From NCBI GenBank assembly GCA_000526255.1, contig JAFS01000001.1, positions 682,001 to 746,000 on the forward strand: a stretch of DNA of 64,000 bases, written 5' to 3'. The position numbers were made by a program, and so were the translations under genes. Positions 15,507 to 24,278 of the stretch are shown piece after piece (within the stretch, counting starts at the first letter, position 1; each line of letters opens with the position of its first letter). The notes under the pieces are model-generated. The model did no database searches. It had not been told where the DNA came from and was given only the letters and a program-made list of their open reading frames with translations. The stretch is from Verrucomicrobia bacterium LP2A. Lineage in GTDB: Bacteria; Verrucomicrobiota; Verrucomicrobiia; Methylacidiphilales; Methylacidiphilaceae.

Positions 15507-16621
15507 TGGAGAGGTGCACCGGCGTAGCCGGTGAGCTCCATGTAGCCGACCCCGTGGAGCGGCTTGCCCCCGCGGATGCCGGAAACCCGGACCGCTCCCT
15601 CCCAGTAGGCGATCTCCCCGAGCGCATGGAGATCGAGCTCCTGATCGGCCATGCGGGGGCGGACTTCGACCTCCAACCCGAGTGAAGGCACCCGGATCCG
15701 CCACCCCGCCGGGTAGCAGGCGCCGGTGTGGGGGCTCTTCCAGAGCTCAAGCCGCTCGAGCGTAAACTCCCCGTAGCGGAGCCCCCTCCGGGTTCCGTCC
15801 GGTTCGACCCAGCTTCCGCCGGCGGTCGTGTCGATCGAGCCGTCCTTCTTCCGGAGCCCGTAGAGCATCAGCTCCTCGCCCGAATCGAGCTGGAGAGCGA
15901 ACCAGTCCCATCCGACCTGGTTCTTTCCCAGGGCGCTCGAGCTGAACTCGTGATCAAACCAGCTCGTGCCACGGAGCGAGAGGATCTTCTTTCCCTCCTC
16001 GATCGTCCCCTGGGTCTCGAGCCGCGTGAAGGAGTAGTAGTAGGAAGCGGCTCCCGGCTCGTCGGCCTTCCGGCTCAAGCCCAGCTCTCCGTGGAGCACC
16101 GGAGGCTTGCGGGGGACGAGCACGAGATCGAGCTTCTTGCCTCTCTCCGCGGCATGGACCCGGAGCGAGCCCTCGGGCCGCTGCTCGATCCGCCAGCTCC
16201 CGACCCAGACCTCCATCTTCCCCTCGGCGCTTCCCGCCTCCCCGAGCGCCCCCCGGTCGGCCCGCTCTGTAAAGAAGAACTCCTTGGCCCCCAGGTCGCT
16301 GATTGCGAAATGGCCGAAGAAGAGATCCCGGATCTTCCACCGGCTCGCGCCTTGCGGGGGCGCGCGGAAGAGGCCGCGCCGAAAGAGGGTCAGCTCGAAG
16401 CCGTAAGCCGCCCCGGTGGGAGAGCAGAGATTGCCGGTCAGGTACCACCACTCGATCTGAAAGTCGGAATGGTTGCCGTGATCCCGGGGGAAGCTCCAGC
16501 TCCACGGATGCTCCGCAAAGGCCCAGCCCTCGGCGGCATCAAGCCGCGCCGAGCCTCCGCCCCAACCACCCCAGAGGAGGGCCAGTAGAAGGAGGGCGTT
16601 TGCCGCAAGGCGGGAGCGCAT
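15503..16621 (-). CDS. AttH/CrtC-like lipocalin-domain protein
   Basis: 372 residues with a signal peptide (ANALLLLALLWGGWGGGSARLDAAEG). The diagnostic motif of the CrtC/AttH family is clear: HSDFQIEWWYLTGNL, then GFELTLFRRGL, FGHFAISDL, GTSWFDHEFSSS and QVGWDWFALQLDSGEELMLYGL. The family includes carotenoid 1,2-hydratase and the AttH proteins encoded with ABC exporters. It lies 13 bp behind an FtsX-type permease gene, with the ATPase upstream of that. This ABC-permease-AttH arrangement suggests a periplasmic partner for lipid or hydrophobic-compound traffic; carotenoid hydratase activity is less likely in this setting. Confidence 0.8.
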   Translation of the reverse strand: MRSRLAANALLLLALLWGGWGGGSARLDAAEGWAFAEHPWSWSFPRDHGNHSDFQIEWWYLTGNLCSPTGAAYGFELTLFRRGLFRAPPQGASRWKIRDLFFGHFAISDLGAKEFFFTERADRGALGEAGSAEGKMEVWVGSWRIEQRPEGSLRVHAAERGKKLDLVLVPRKPPVLHGELGLSRKADEPGAASYYYSFTRLETQGTIEEGKKILSLRGTSWFDHEFSSSALGKNQVGWDWFALQLDSGEELMLYGLRKKDGSIDTTAGGSWVEPDGTRRGLRYGEFTLERLELWKSPHTGACYPAGWRIRVPSLGLEVEVRPRMADQELDLHALGEIAYWEGAVRVSGIRGGKPLHGVGYMELTGYAGAPLH

Positions 16622-16634
16622 GGGGTGGGCGAGC

Positions 16635-19181
16635 TTACTCCATCCGCATCGCTTCGGCGATCGGAATGCGGGCGCACTTCCGCGCGGGCCAGTAGGCCGA
16701 AAGGACGGCGGCCAGGATGACGGCGGGCGGGAGCTCCCAGAGCAGCTTCCAGGGCATCGTCCACCGTACGGTCCAGCCGAAGAAGGAGGGATTGATCACG
16801 TAGGTGAGCACAAGCGAGAGCCCCGTCCCGGCCAGCAGGCCGAGTAGTGCCGCGATGGCGCCGAGAAGGGCCGCTTCCCCGACGAGCATCGCTTCGACCC
16901 CGCAGCGGCCGACCCCGATCGAGCGCAAGACCCCGATCTCCCGGCGGCGTTCGACGCTCAAGATCACGAAGTTGAGGAAGATCCCGCTGGCGCAGACGAT
17001 GAGCGTGATCCCCTTGAGCAGCTCGGTGACCGTGAAGGTCTGGTCGAAGACCCGGAAGACCTCCTTGCGCACCTCCCGGTTCGAGAAGACGACCCAATCC
17101 CCGATCGGTGCGATCTGCCGCTGGAGGCTCCTCCGGACCCCTTCGGGGTCAGATCCCGGCCGGAGGTAGAGCCCCAGGGTCTGGCAGCGATCCTCGTCCC
17201 AATAGCGCCGATAGGCCCCCCAGTCGATGAGGAAGAGCCCGAACTCGGTCGTGTAGTCGTAGAAAACCCCGGCGATCGTAAAGGGCCGCTCGCCCCGGGG
17301 AGTCGGGATCTTGATCTGGTCTCCCTCCTGGACATGGAATCGCTTGGCGAAGCTCTCATTGACGATGATCCGGTCCAATCCCGCCGATTCGGCCAAGATC
17401 CGTCGCGCGGCGCCCCGGCGCAGGGAGAGGCCGCTATATTCGGCTGCGATGGGAAAGCGGAGGGCGGCGCACTTGACCGTCTCTCCCCGAAAGACGATCC
17501 GCTGCTCCCGGTAGCGCTCGTAGGCGGCGACAGAGGGAAGGGAGGCGACCGCCGCCTCGATCTCCGGAGGGAGCGCCTGCTGGGTCCCCGCCCGGACGTT
17601 GATGGCGGGGGCGACGAAGAGGTCGGCCGTCACGGTCCGGTGGAGCCAGTCGTCGACCGTCTTCCGGAAGCTGTAGATCATGACGGTGACGCTCACATAC
17701 ATCGCGAGCGCGGCCAGCAGAGCGGCGACGGTGATCGCATTGTGGTGGAGCGAACGCGCAAAATGGGCCATCGCCAGCCGCGGCAGGACCGAAGGGAAGC
17801 GGAAGCGGAGCGCGATCTCCCGGCAAACCAGCGGCACAAGCAATGTGAACCCGAGCAGGGCAAAGAGAGCCGAGCCGAAGCTGAGCGCGGCCGGTCCGGT
17901 GACGAGCGCGAGCCAGGCGAGACCTCCGGAGAGCCCCCAGCAGACGACCGCCGCGACCGCCCATCCGGGTCCGGCCCGACGACTCTTCTCCGCCAGCGTT
18001 CCAAGCGAGAAGGCCTCCACGGGGTCGACTCCCGCCGCTTCCCGGGCCGGAAACCAGGCCGCCGCCGCCACTGCGGCGAGGCCAGCGAACGAGGCGATCC
18101 CGATCGCTCCGGCCGAGACCGAGATCCGCTCGATGTGGAGCAGGGCATAGATCGCGGTCACACTTTCGGAAATCACGCCAAGCAAGCTCCGCGCCAGGAA
18201 CAGGCCGAAGGGCAGGCCGAGCAGGACGCCGACGCCCCCCACCAGGAGCGCCTCCCCTAAAAAGAGACATTGGACCCTCGATCGCGAGAGCCCGAGGCTT
18301 CGCAAGAGCCCGATCTCCCTCCGCCGACGGACGACCGAAGCCTCCACCGCATTGTAGATCATGTACATCGCAACGAAGAGGGAGACCAGGGAGAGGGCGG
18401 TCAGGTTGAGCTCGAAGGCGCCGAGCATCTTTTCCACCCGCCGGCTCCGCCCTTCCGGAGTCTGGACGATCACCGAAGGAGGTAGCCGCTCCCGGAGCGA
18501 GGAGGCGACCCGCCCGGGGTCGGCTCCTTCCGCGAGGAGGCAGCTGATCCGGGAAAGCTTTCCGACGCTGCCAAAGCTCTCCTGGGCTCCCGCGATATCG
18601 AGGAGGGCCAGATGCTCATCGGCCCCGACCGCTTTCCCCTGGAACTCGACCAGGGAGCGGAGCACGAATTGGGCCGGCCCCATCTCCGTCCGGACGGTGA
18701 TCCGGTCTCCAAGGTGCAGGCCCAGCTTGCGGGCCAGCGTTGCCGTGAGAGCGATTGCCTGGGGATCCCGGAAGAACTCGAGCAGGTCGCTCTCCGAGCT
18801 TCCGCCCGCTTCGAGCGTGAAGGCCCGGAAGGGGACGTTGGAGAAGAGGTCGATCCCTTCGAGCTGAAGATATTCCCCGGGGTGGTCGGCGATCAGGCAG
18901 ACCTGCTCGACCAGCGGGGTGGCCGCCTCGATCTCCGGAGTGCTCCGGACCGTCCGGAGGAGCTCCTCGTCCATCGGCACTCCATCGCCCGATACCTCCA
19001 GGTTGGCCTTGCCGGCCGTGGCATCGACCGAGGCCCGGAACGCGGCCAGGGCGCTCCGGTTGAGGACGAGGACTCCGACGAAGAGGGCGACGCCCAGAGC
19101 CACCGAGAGCACCGTGATAGCCGACATCGCCGGATGACGCAGGATCTGACGGCCGCAGTGGCGCAGGAAAAGGGCGAGCAT
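16635..19181 (-). CDS. ABC transporter permease with two FtsX/MacB modules
   Basis: 848 residues. Each half has the FtsX/MacB-type layout: an N-terminal anchor (ILRHPAMSAITVLSVALGVALFVGVLVL), a large periplasmic domain (residues about 45-250), and three helices with the RRREIGLLRSLGLSRSRV motif. The second half repeats it: IVLSVERRREIGVLRSIGVGRCGVEA. The last residues (YWPARKCARIPIAEAMRME) are the usual ending. Together with the LolD-like ATPase 15 bp upstream and AttH downstream it would form a mechanotransmission-type exporter or lipoprotein/lipid handling system in the inner membrane. Confidence 0.85.
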   Translation of the reverse strand: MLALFLRHCGRQILRHPAMSAITVLSVALGVALFVGVLVLNRSALAAFRASVDATAGKANLEVSGDGVPMDEELLRTVRSTPEIEAATPLVEQVCLIADHPGEYLQLEGIDLFSNVPFRAFTLEAGGSSESDLLEFFRDPQAIALTATLARKLGLHLGDRITVRTEMGPAQFVLRSLVEFQGKAVGADEHLALLDIAGAQESFGSVGKLSRISCLLAEGADPGRVASSLRERLPPSVIVQTPEGRSRRVEKMLGAFELNLTALSLVSLFVAMYMIYNAVEASVVRRRREIGLLRSLGLSRSRVQCLFLGEALLVGGVGVLLGLPFGLFLARSLLGVISESVTAIYALLHIERISVSAGAIGIASFAGLAAVAAAAWFPAREAAGVDPVEAFSLGTLAEKSRRAGPGWAVAAVVCWGLSGGLAWLALVTGPAALSFGSALFALLGFTLLVPLVCREIALRFRFPSVLPRLAMAHFARSLHHNAITVAALLAALAMYVSVTVMIYSFRKTVDDWLHRTVTADLFVAPAINVRAGTQQALPPEIEAAVASLPSVAAYERYREQRIVFRGETVKCAALRFPIAAEYSGLSLRRGAARRILAESAGLDRIIVNESFAKRFHVQEGDQIKIPTPRGERPFTIAGVFYDYTTEFGLFLIDWGAYRRYWDEDRCQTLGLYLRPGSDPEGVRRSLQRQIAPIGDWVVFSNREVRKEVFRVFDQTFTVTELLKGITLIVCASGIFLNFVILSVERRREIGVLRSIGVGRCGVEAMLVGEAALLGAIAALLGLLAGTGLSLVLTYVINPSFFGWTVRWTMPWKLLWELPPAVILAAVLSAYWPARKCARIPIAEAMRME

Positions 19182-19196
19182 GGAGGCGAGGGCGAC

Positions 19197-19901
19197 CTAA
19201 CTCTCAGGCAACTTCGCAGGCTCCTCCCCGAGGATCTGTCCATCCCGCATCCGGATGACGCGGGAGCTGGCCGCCGCCACCTCCTCGCTGTGCGTGGCGA
19301 GCACGAGCGTCGCCCCATGCCGCCTCCCCAGATCGCGGAAGAGATCGATCACGATCCGGCTTGCCTCCGAATCGAGGTTTCCGGTCGGCTCATCCGCCAG
19401 CACCAGCCCGGGTTCGAGCAGGAGCGCCCGCGCGACCGCGACCCGCTGCATCTCTCCCCCGGACAACTGCTCAGGTCGGTGGTGGCTCCGGTGGGCGAGC
19501 CCCACCTCTTCCAGGAGAGCCCGCGCCTTCCGCCGCGCCTCCTTGGGCGCCATGCCCCGGAGGAGACCCGGAAGCTCGACGTTCTCCTCGGCGGTCAAGG
19601 TTGGCAGGAGATTGAAGAACTGGAAGACGATCCCGATCTTCCCCAGCCGCATTGCGGTGAGCTTCCGATCCTCGAGCTCCGCCAGCGATTCGCCCAAGAC
19701 GACTACTTTCCCTTGGCTCGGCTGGTCGATTCCCGCAAGCAGGTGGAGCAGCGAGCTCTTACCGCAGCCGCTCGGACCCACCAGTGCTACGAATTCGCCC
19801 TCCTCGATCTCGAGGCTGACCGAGCGGAGCGCGCAGGTGGCCCCCTCCCCCGAGCCGTAATACTTGGAAACCTGATCAAACCGGGCAACGATGCGTCTCA
19901 T
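19197..19901 (-). CDS. LolD/MacB-type ABC transporter ATP-binding protein
   Basis: 234 residues from the ATG at 19901; the frame is open further up but without family sequence. Walker A is GPSGCGKSSL, the Q-loop FQFFNLLPTLTAEENVELP is the version typical of LolD/MacB ATPases, the signature is LSGGEMQRVAVARAL, Walker B VLADEPTGNLDS and the switch His is in LATHSEEVA. It energises the FtsX-type permease encoded directly downstream; AttH completes the operon. Confidence 0.9.
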   Translation of the reverse strand: MRRIVARFDQVSKYYGSGEGATCALRSVSLEIEEGEFVALVGPSGCGKSSLLHLLAGIDQPSQGKVVVLGESLAELEDRKLTAMRLGKIGIVFQFFNLLPTLTAEENVELPGLLRGMAPKEARRKARALLEEVGLAHRSHHRPEQLSGGEMQRVAVARALLLEPGLVLADEPTGNLDSEASRIVIDLFRDLGRRHGATLVLATHSEEVAAASSRVIRMRDGQILGEEPAKLPES

Positions 19902-20015
19902 CGAATCATTCTCTCTCCTGAAGCCTCTTGGGAAGCGGCCGCTCCGTTCCCGTTCCGGTGGTGAGCACGACTGCGCCCAAACTTGACCATCTTTGCTCAC
20001 GAATTGCAACCTGCG

Positions 20016-23000
20016 CTAGGGCAAAGCATCCTCCCCAGGACGGTCGTCTCCCTCGGCCAAGAGAAGAAGATCGGGATCGCCCGTTACCGCGAGGTTTTGC
20101 GAACAGACCCGCTCGACGCCAAACGCCTCCAGATAGCGGGGACCGCCCGACTTGGGCCCTAGGCCGGAGAGCCCCTCTCCGCCGAAGGGTTGGAAGGAAA
20201 CCGCGGCCCCGATCATCGACCGGTTGACGTAGAGGTTGCCGACCCGCGCCCGCTCCCGAACCAAGCGAACCCGCTCGGAAAGGCGCGTCTCCAGCCCCAT
20301 GGTCAGCCCGAAGCCTCTCCCGCCGATCTCCTCGAGGAGGAGCTCGAGCTCCTCGATGCGGAAGCGCGCGACCGGGAGCAGGGGACCGAAGATCTCCCGA
20401 TCGACCAGAGCATGGGAGGGAATCTCCACCAGTTGGGGGCGGAAGTAGTAGCCGGCGGCCGCAGCGGTCGCGGCCAAGGGAGCCCTGGACAAGAGCTTGC
20501 CCGCACGCGAGAGCCGCCAAGCCTGACTTTCGAGATCGAGCAGGGCCTTCCGCTCGATCAGAGGCCCCACGTCAGTCGCCAGATCCCGCGGATCTCCGAC
20601 CACCAGCTCCTCGACCGCACCGCCAAGCAGAGAGAGCAGACGCGGAGCCGCCTCTTCCTGGACCAGGAGGAGGCGGAGAGAGGAGCAGCGCTGGCCCGCG
20701 CTCCGAAAGGCCGAAACCAAGATGTCGTCGACGACCTGCTCGGCGGCCGCTGTCGCGTCGACCACCATGACGTTGACCCCGCCGGTCTCGGCGATCAGAG
20801 GGGCCAGGGCTCCTCCCCGGCCGGCCAGGACCTGGGCGATCCGGGAGGCGACCTCGCTCGATCCGGTAAAGGCGACTCCGAAGATCCGGGGATCGAGGAC
20901 AAGCGCCTCGCCGACGCGCCCGTCGCCGGGGAGCAGGTGGAGGACCTCCGGGGGGATGCCCGAGGCAAGCGCGAGCCGGACCGCCTCGGCCGCGACGAGC
21001 GGAGTCTGCTCGGCTGGCTTGGCGACCACCGCGTTCCCCGCCGCCAAGGCCGCCACAACCTGCCCCAGAAAGATCGAAAGCGGGAAGTTCCAAGGGCTGA
21101 TGCAGGCAAAGAGCCCCCGTCCCCGCCAGATCACCTCGTTGAGCTCCCCCGCGGCTCCTCCCAGCCTCCGGGGAGCCATGAAGAGCCGTCTCGCCTCCGC
21201 CGCATAGTACCGGCAGAAGTCGATCGCCTCCCGAAGCTCCGCCAGCGCATCGGGAAGGGTCTTTCCCGCCTCCTCCCGGAGGAGGAAGAGGAGCCTCCCC
21301 CGCTCCCGCCAGAGGCGGTCGGCGAGCGCCTCCAGAGCTTTTGCCCGTTCCCGGACGGAAACCCGTTCCCATTTTCGCGCCCAATCGGAGCCAATCCGAA
21401 GCGCTTCCGCGATCTCTGCTTCCGCGGCCCAGACGACCGTTCCGACCCGTCGGGAGGGATCGGCCGGAGAAAGAATCGGCTCCTCCTTCCCCCCGAGGGC
21501 CCTTCCCGCCACCAGCGGCTCGGCATGGCCAGGGCCGGCCGCCGCTGCGACTTCCCCAAGAAGCGCTTCCACCGCTCCGGGGTCCCCCCAGTCGATTCCT
21601 TCCGCCCGCCGCCAATCCGGTGCGGAGAGGTCGGCTGGCTTCGGGATCCTTGGATGAGCCGCAGGCTGCAGGCGTGCTGTCCGGCTCACGGAAAGAGGAG
21701 GGGCCTCCCGGTTCCCGGAGCCGAGGAAACCCTCCTGTCCGACGCCATTTTCCAGCAGGCGCCGGGCGAGATAGCCGAAAAGCTCCGTTCGCGTCCCGAA
21801 GGGGATGTAGAGTCGGACCGGAAGCCCCAGCTCCCGCACCACCGCATAGAGGGGGTCGGCGACCCCGTAGAGCCGCTGGAGCTCCCACCCGCCCCTCCCG
21901 CCTTCCGCGAGGCAGAGGATGGCCGCCACCGTCCTCGGGTCATGGGTCGCGAACTGGGGAAAGAGCCGGTCCGTGCCTTCGAGCAGCCGCTTTACGCAGG
22001 CCAAATAGGAAAGATCGGTCAGCGCCTTCCGCGTGAAGACGGGATAGCCGGCCAGCCCCAGCGCCTGCGCCCGCCGGATCTCGGCATCCCAATAGGCTCC
22101 CTTGACCAGGCGTACGGCGAAGCGCTTTTGCTGTTCCGCGGCGGCTTCCCCAAGAAGCTCCACCGCCGCCCACGCGCGCTTCTGATAGGCCTGGACGACG
22201 ATTCCCAAGCCGCTCTCCCCATCGATCTCCGGCTCCGCCAATAGGCGGAGGAAGAGATCGAGAAGAGGCCAAAAGCGGTCGGACTCCTCCGCGTCGAAGA
22301 CAAGTCGGATCCCCGCCTTCCGGGCCCCACGCCAGAGCTCCCGGACCGAAGCGTAGATCTCCTCTCCGATCCGCTCCTCCTGAAGGGGCTCCCACCGGGG
22401 ATGGAGGACCGAAAGCTTGAGCGAAAGCTCGGGCGTCTCCTCGCCAGAGACTCCCGCTTGCCCGAAGAAGGCGATCGCCCGGCCATACCGTTCGCGGGCG
22501 TCGTCCGCCGTCCTTTTGCTCCTCGCCGCCTCCCCGAGCCTGTCCCAGCAGAACCGGTAGCCTTGGGTGCGGAGGCGTGCGATCTGCCGCCTCCCCCCGC
22601 GCACGTCTTCCGCGAGGACGAAGCGCCCGACAATCGCCCCCACGATCTTCCGAACCGATTCCCGGACGGCCGCCCGCGCCCCCCGGTGGAGCCAGCCGGG
22701 CAGGGGGGCATCGCGCTCCCAACGGGTGAGGAGCCGCAGCCCACTCAATCCCCAGGAAGCGGCCCGCCCGATCGGCTCTCGGGCATCGTGCTCCCCGGAG
22801 CGCCACTCCCCTTCGATCAGCTTCTCGGCGAGCAGCGAGTCGGCCGTCTGGTCATCGGAGATCCGCGGCAGAGCCTCGGCGAGCTGGAGGAGCAGCCGCC
22901 CCTCCTTCTGCGAAAGGGGATAGCGGGCCAGGATCCGATCGACCCAGTGCGGCCGTTCCTTCGCCCGCATCTGCTCGTGCAGCCATCGGGTCTTTTCCTC

Positions 23001-23150
23001 AATCTGGCGGTCGAGCGACTCTGGATGAGGGAAGAGGGTGCAAAGCCGTTCCCGACAGAGATCGTCGTCTTCTCCCTGGACCGAGAGCAGCCGCTCCCGG
23101 AACGCTTGGAGCCCTCCCTTCCGATCCTCTTTTCGTTGCGTGCCCTCCAT
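20016..23150 (-). CDS. putA: Bifunctional proline dehydrogenase / delta-1-pyrroline-5-carboxylate dehydrogenase
   Basis: 1044 residues. Residues 1-470 are an FAD-dependent proline dehydrogenase barrel (LSLKLSVLHPRWEP; VRLVKGAYWDAEI; PVFTRKALTDLSYLACVKRLL; FATHDPRTVAA; RLYIPFG). Residues about 520-1000 are an NAD-dependent aldehyde dehydrogenase (FACISPWNFPLSIFLGQV; VAFTGSSEVASRI; IAETGGVNVMVVDATA; the nucleophile in SAGQRCSSLRLLL; REIFGPLLPVARF). It converts proline to glutamate with substrate channelling. There is no N-terminal ribbon-helix-helix, so it is the short PutA type that does not act as a repressor. Confidence 0.93.
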   Translation of the reverse strand: MEGTQRKEDRKGGLQAFRERLLSVQGEDDDLCRERLCTLFPHPESLDRQIEEKTRWLHEQMRAKERPHWVDRILARYPLSQKEGRLLLQLAEALPRISDDQTADSLLAEKLIEGEWRSGEHDAREPIGRAASWGLSGLRLLTRWERDAPLPGWLHRGARAAVRESVRKIVGAIVGRFVLAEDVRGGRRQIARLRTQGYRFCWDRLGEAARSKRTADDARERYGRAIAFFGQAGVSGEETPELSLKLSVLHPRWEPLQEERIGEEIYASVRELWRGARKAGIRLVFDAEESDRFWPLLDLFLRLLAEPEIDGESGLGIVVQAYQKRAWAAVELLGEAAAEQQKRFAVRLVKGAYWDAEIRRAQALGLAGYPVFTRKALTDLSYLACVKRLLEGTDRLFPQFATHDPRTVAAILCLAEGGRGGWELQRLYGVADPLYAVVRELGLPVRLYIPFGTRTELFGYLARRLLENGVGQEGFLGSGNREAPPLSVSRTARLQPAAHPRIPKPADLSAPDWRRAEGIDWGDPGAVEALLGEVAAAAGPGHAEPLVAGRALGGKEEPILSPADPSRRVGTVVWAAEAEIAEALRIGSDWARKWERVSVRERAKALEALADRLWRERGRLLFLLREEAGKTLPDALAELREAIDFCRYYAAEARRLFMAPRRLGGAAGELNEVIWRGRGLFACISPWNFPLSIFLGQVVAALAAGNAVVAKPAEQTPLVAAEAVRLALASGIPPEVLHLLPGDGRVGEALVLDPRIFGVAFTGSSEVASRIAQVLAGRGGALAPLIAETGGVNVMVVDATAAAEQVVDDILVSAFRSAGQRCSSLRLLLVQEEAAPRLLSLLGGAVEELVVGDPRDLATDVGPLIERKALLDLESQAWRLSRAGKLLSRAPLAATAAAAGYYFRPQLVEIPSHALVDREIFGPLLPVARFRIEELELLLEEIGGRGFGLTMGLETRLSERVRLVRERARVGNLYVNRSMIGAAVSFQPFGGEGLSGLGPKSGGPRYLEAFGVERVCSQNLAVTGDPDLLLLAEGDDRPGEDALP

Positions 23151-23321
23151 CTTTCCTCCGGCCGTGAAGCGCCGCCCTGGTTATACACCGCAAGCGCTTC
23201 AGGGCAAAGGGGCAGAGGAGGAGCATCGGTGCCGAGCGGCATCCCGATGGGCGGTGGGTGCCCGGGAGAACCAGAGCCTTTCCCCGAGTTCCGATAGAGG
23301 AGAATCGCGACGGCTCTCGGC

Positions 23322-23347
23322 ATGTAAAATGCTTTTAGCAATTACAT
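23322..23347. repeat. Inverted repeat, candidate operator before the globin gene
   Basis: ATGTAA (23322-23327) and TTACAT (23342-23347) form perfect arms of a 26-bp site, with a nearly symmetric TGC/GCA pair inside. It lies just upstream of, and partly over, the expected -35 position of the promoter at 23358, in an AT-rich island inside GC-rich DNA. That placement suits a repressor such as an NO-responsive Rrf2-type protein. The match to any known consensus is only general. Confidence 0.4.
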
Positions 23348-23363
23348 ACGTAGTTTATATAAT
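23335..23363 (+). promoter_or_regulatory. Candidate promoter of the globin gene
   Basis: A perfect TATAAT at 23358-23363 sits 27 bp before the globin ATG. The -35 region, about 17 bp upstream, is TTAGCA-like and weak, which is common for activated or repressed promoters. The surrounding 50 bp is strikingly AT-rich compared with the rest of the window. Confidence 0.5.
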
Positions 23364-23389
23364 ACATTTAACCTCCAAAACGCTCCCCC

Positions 23390-23989
23390 ATGGACAACCA
23401 CGATTCGCAAAACGAGGGTTCAGCCTCTTTCCAGAACGATACAGGCCACTGCTGCTGCACAGGGCAGGGAGAATCCGCGAAATCCCCGGAGGAAAGCGAA
23501 GAGCGCCATGTGTGCGGGGCGAAGGTCGATTTCGTCTATCCCGAAGTCCCTTTTCCTTCCCCGCGGATCTTTGCTGCAGCCGGGGAGCGTGCGCTTCGGA
23601 AGCTTGTCCACCGGCATCATGAATATCTCCTGAAGAGCCCCATCCATTATCTTTTTCCTCCGGATAAGGAATCGCTCGAAAAGCTCGTCAATCGCGCGGC
23701 GGATTTCGTCGTCGAGATGTGCGGTGGCCCGCGCTACTACACCACGACCCGGGGAGAGCCGCGGATGCGGTCGCGGCACTTTTCCACGACGATCGACGAG
23801 AGGGCGAGGGAGATTTGGCTCATCTGCTACCGGGATGCGCTCAAAGAGACGGGGTTCCCCTTGCCGATCCTCGAGGAGTTCTGGAGATGGATCGAGCCCT
23901 TCTCCATCCGAATGATCAACCGGAGGACGACATGGGACCCTCCACGCAGAGTGCCGTTCGCCTCGATTCGGGACTCGTTTCTCACCTGA
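23390..23989 (+). CDS. Truncated haemoglobin (group II-like) with Cys-rich N-terminal extension
   Basis: 199 residues. The globin core spans about residues 58-185: FAAAGERALRKLVHRHHEYLLKSPIHYLF, then LVNRAADFVVEMCGGPRYYTTTRGEPRMRSRHF, where the last His is the expected proximal haem ligand, and the helix AREIWLICYRDALKETGFPLP has the Trp usual in group II truncated haemoglobins. The first 50 residues are an extra acidic segment with a CCC triplet and another Cys (HVCGAK), not part of the fold. Likely roles are NO dioxygenation/binding or O2 scavenging. It lies next to nnrS and a few kb from norCB, which favours NO. Confidence 0.8.
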   Translation: MDNHDSQNEGSASFQNDTGHCCCTGQGESAKSPEESEERHVCGAKVDFVYPEVPFPSPRIFAAAGERALRKLVHRHHEYLLKSPIHYLFPPDKESLEKLVNRAADFVVEMCGGPRYYTTTRGEPRMRSRHFSTTIDERAREIWLICYRDALKETGFPLPILEEFWRWIEPFSIRMINRRTTWDPPRRVPFASIRDSFLT

Positions 23990-24278
23990 GGAGGACCGGG
24001 GACGCCCCCTTTTCGGGACAGGGCAAGATACCTGTGGAGACTGGCGCTTCTAGGAAATAGCGGCGTAAGAGCAGTTCTTACGTAACAACGGAAATGGCCT
24101 TGGCTTGAACCACTGGAGCCATTGAGCAGGAGTGAGCGGGAGCATCCGAGAATTTGCCGGGAGAGGGAACCGCTACAGGGTGGGGTTGTCCAACCTATGT
24201 CTAACGATCGACTCCGTGCGCCGCTAATTGTGCCATGCGCTATGCGGGTCTGAATGCCAAGTACGTGAAAGTAGTTTG
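23990..24278. other. Intergenic segment with a perfect hairpin, before the ISL3 copy
   Basis: At 24064-24082 a 7-bp perfect stem (CGTAAGA / TCTTACG) encloses 5 bases. It is not followed by a T-run, so it may be a weak terminator for the globin transcript or a protein site. The remaining part has no convincing gene; an indistinct reverse-strand frame near 24100-24200 shows no family motif. Confidence 0.35.
24271..24278. repeat. Left 8-bp target duplication of the ISL3 copy
   Basis: GTAGTTTG here is repeated exactly at 25692-25699 on the other side of the element, as expected for ISL3-family transposition. Confidence 0.85.

Noticed and set aside
20190-22244. 684-codon forward frame opposite putA
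   Set aside because: Despite its length it mirrors the PutA codons, has no domain and no start signal. Long antisense frames are expected in GC-rich genes.
24064-24082. Perfect hairpin as an intrinsic terminator of the globin gene
   Set aside because: It is not followed by a T-run and the stem is only 7 bp. I note it as a structure without assigning termination.
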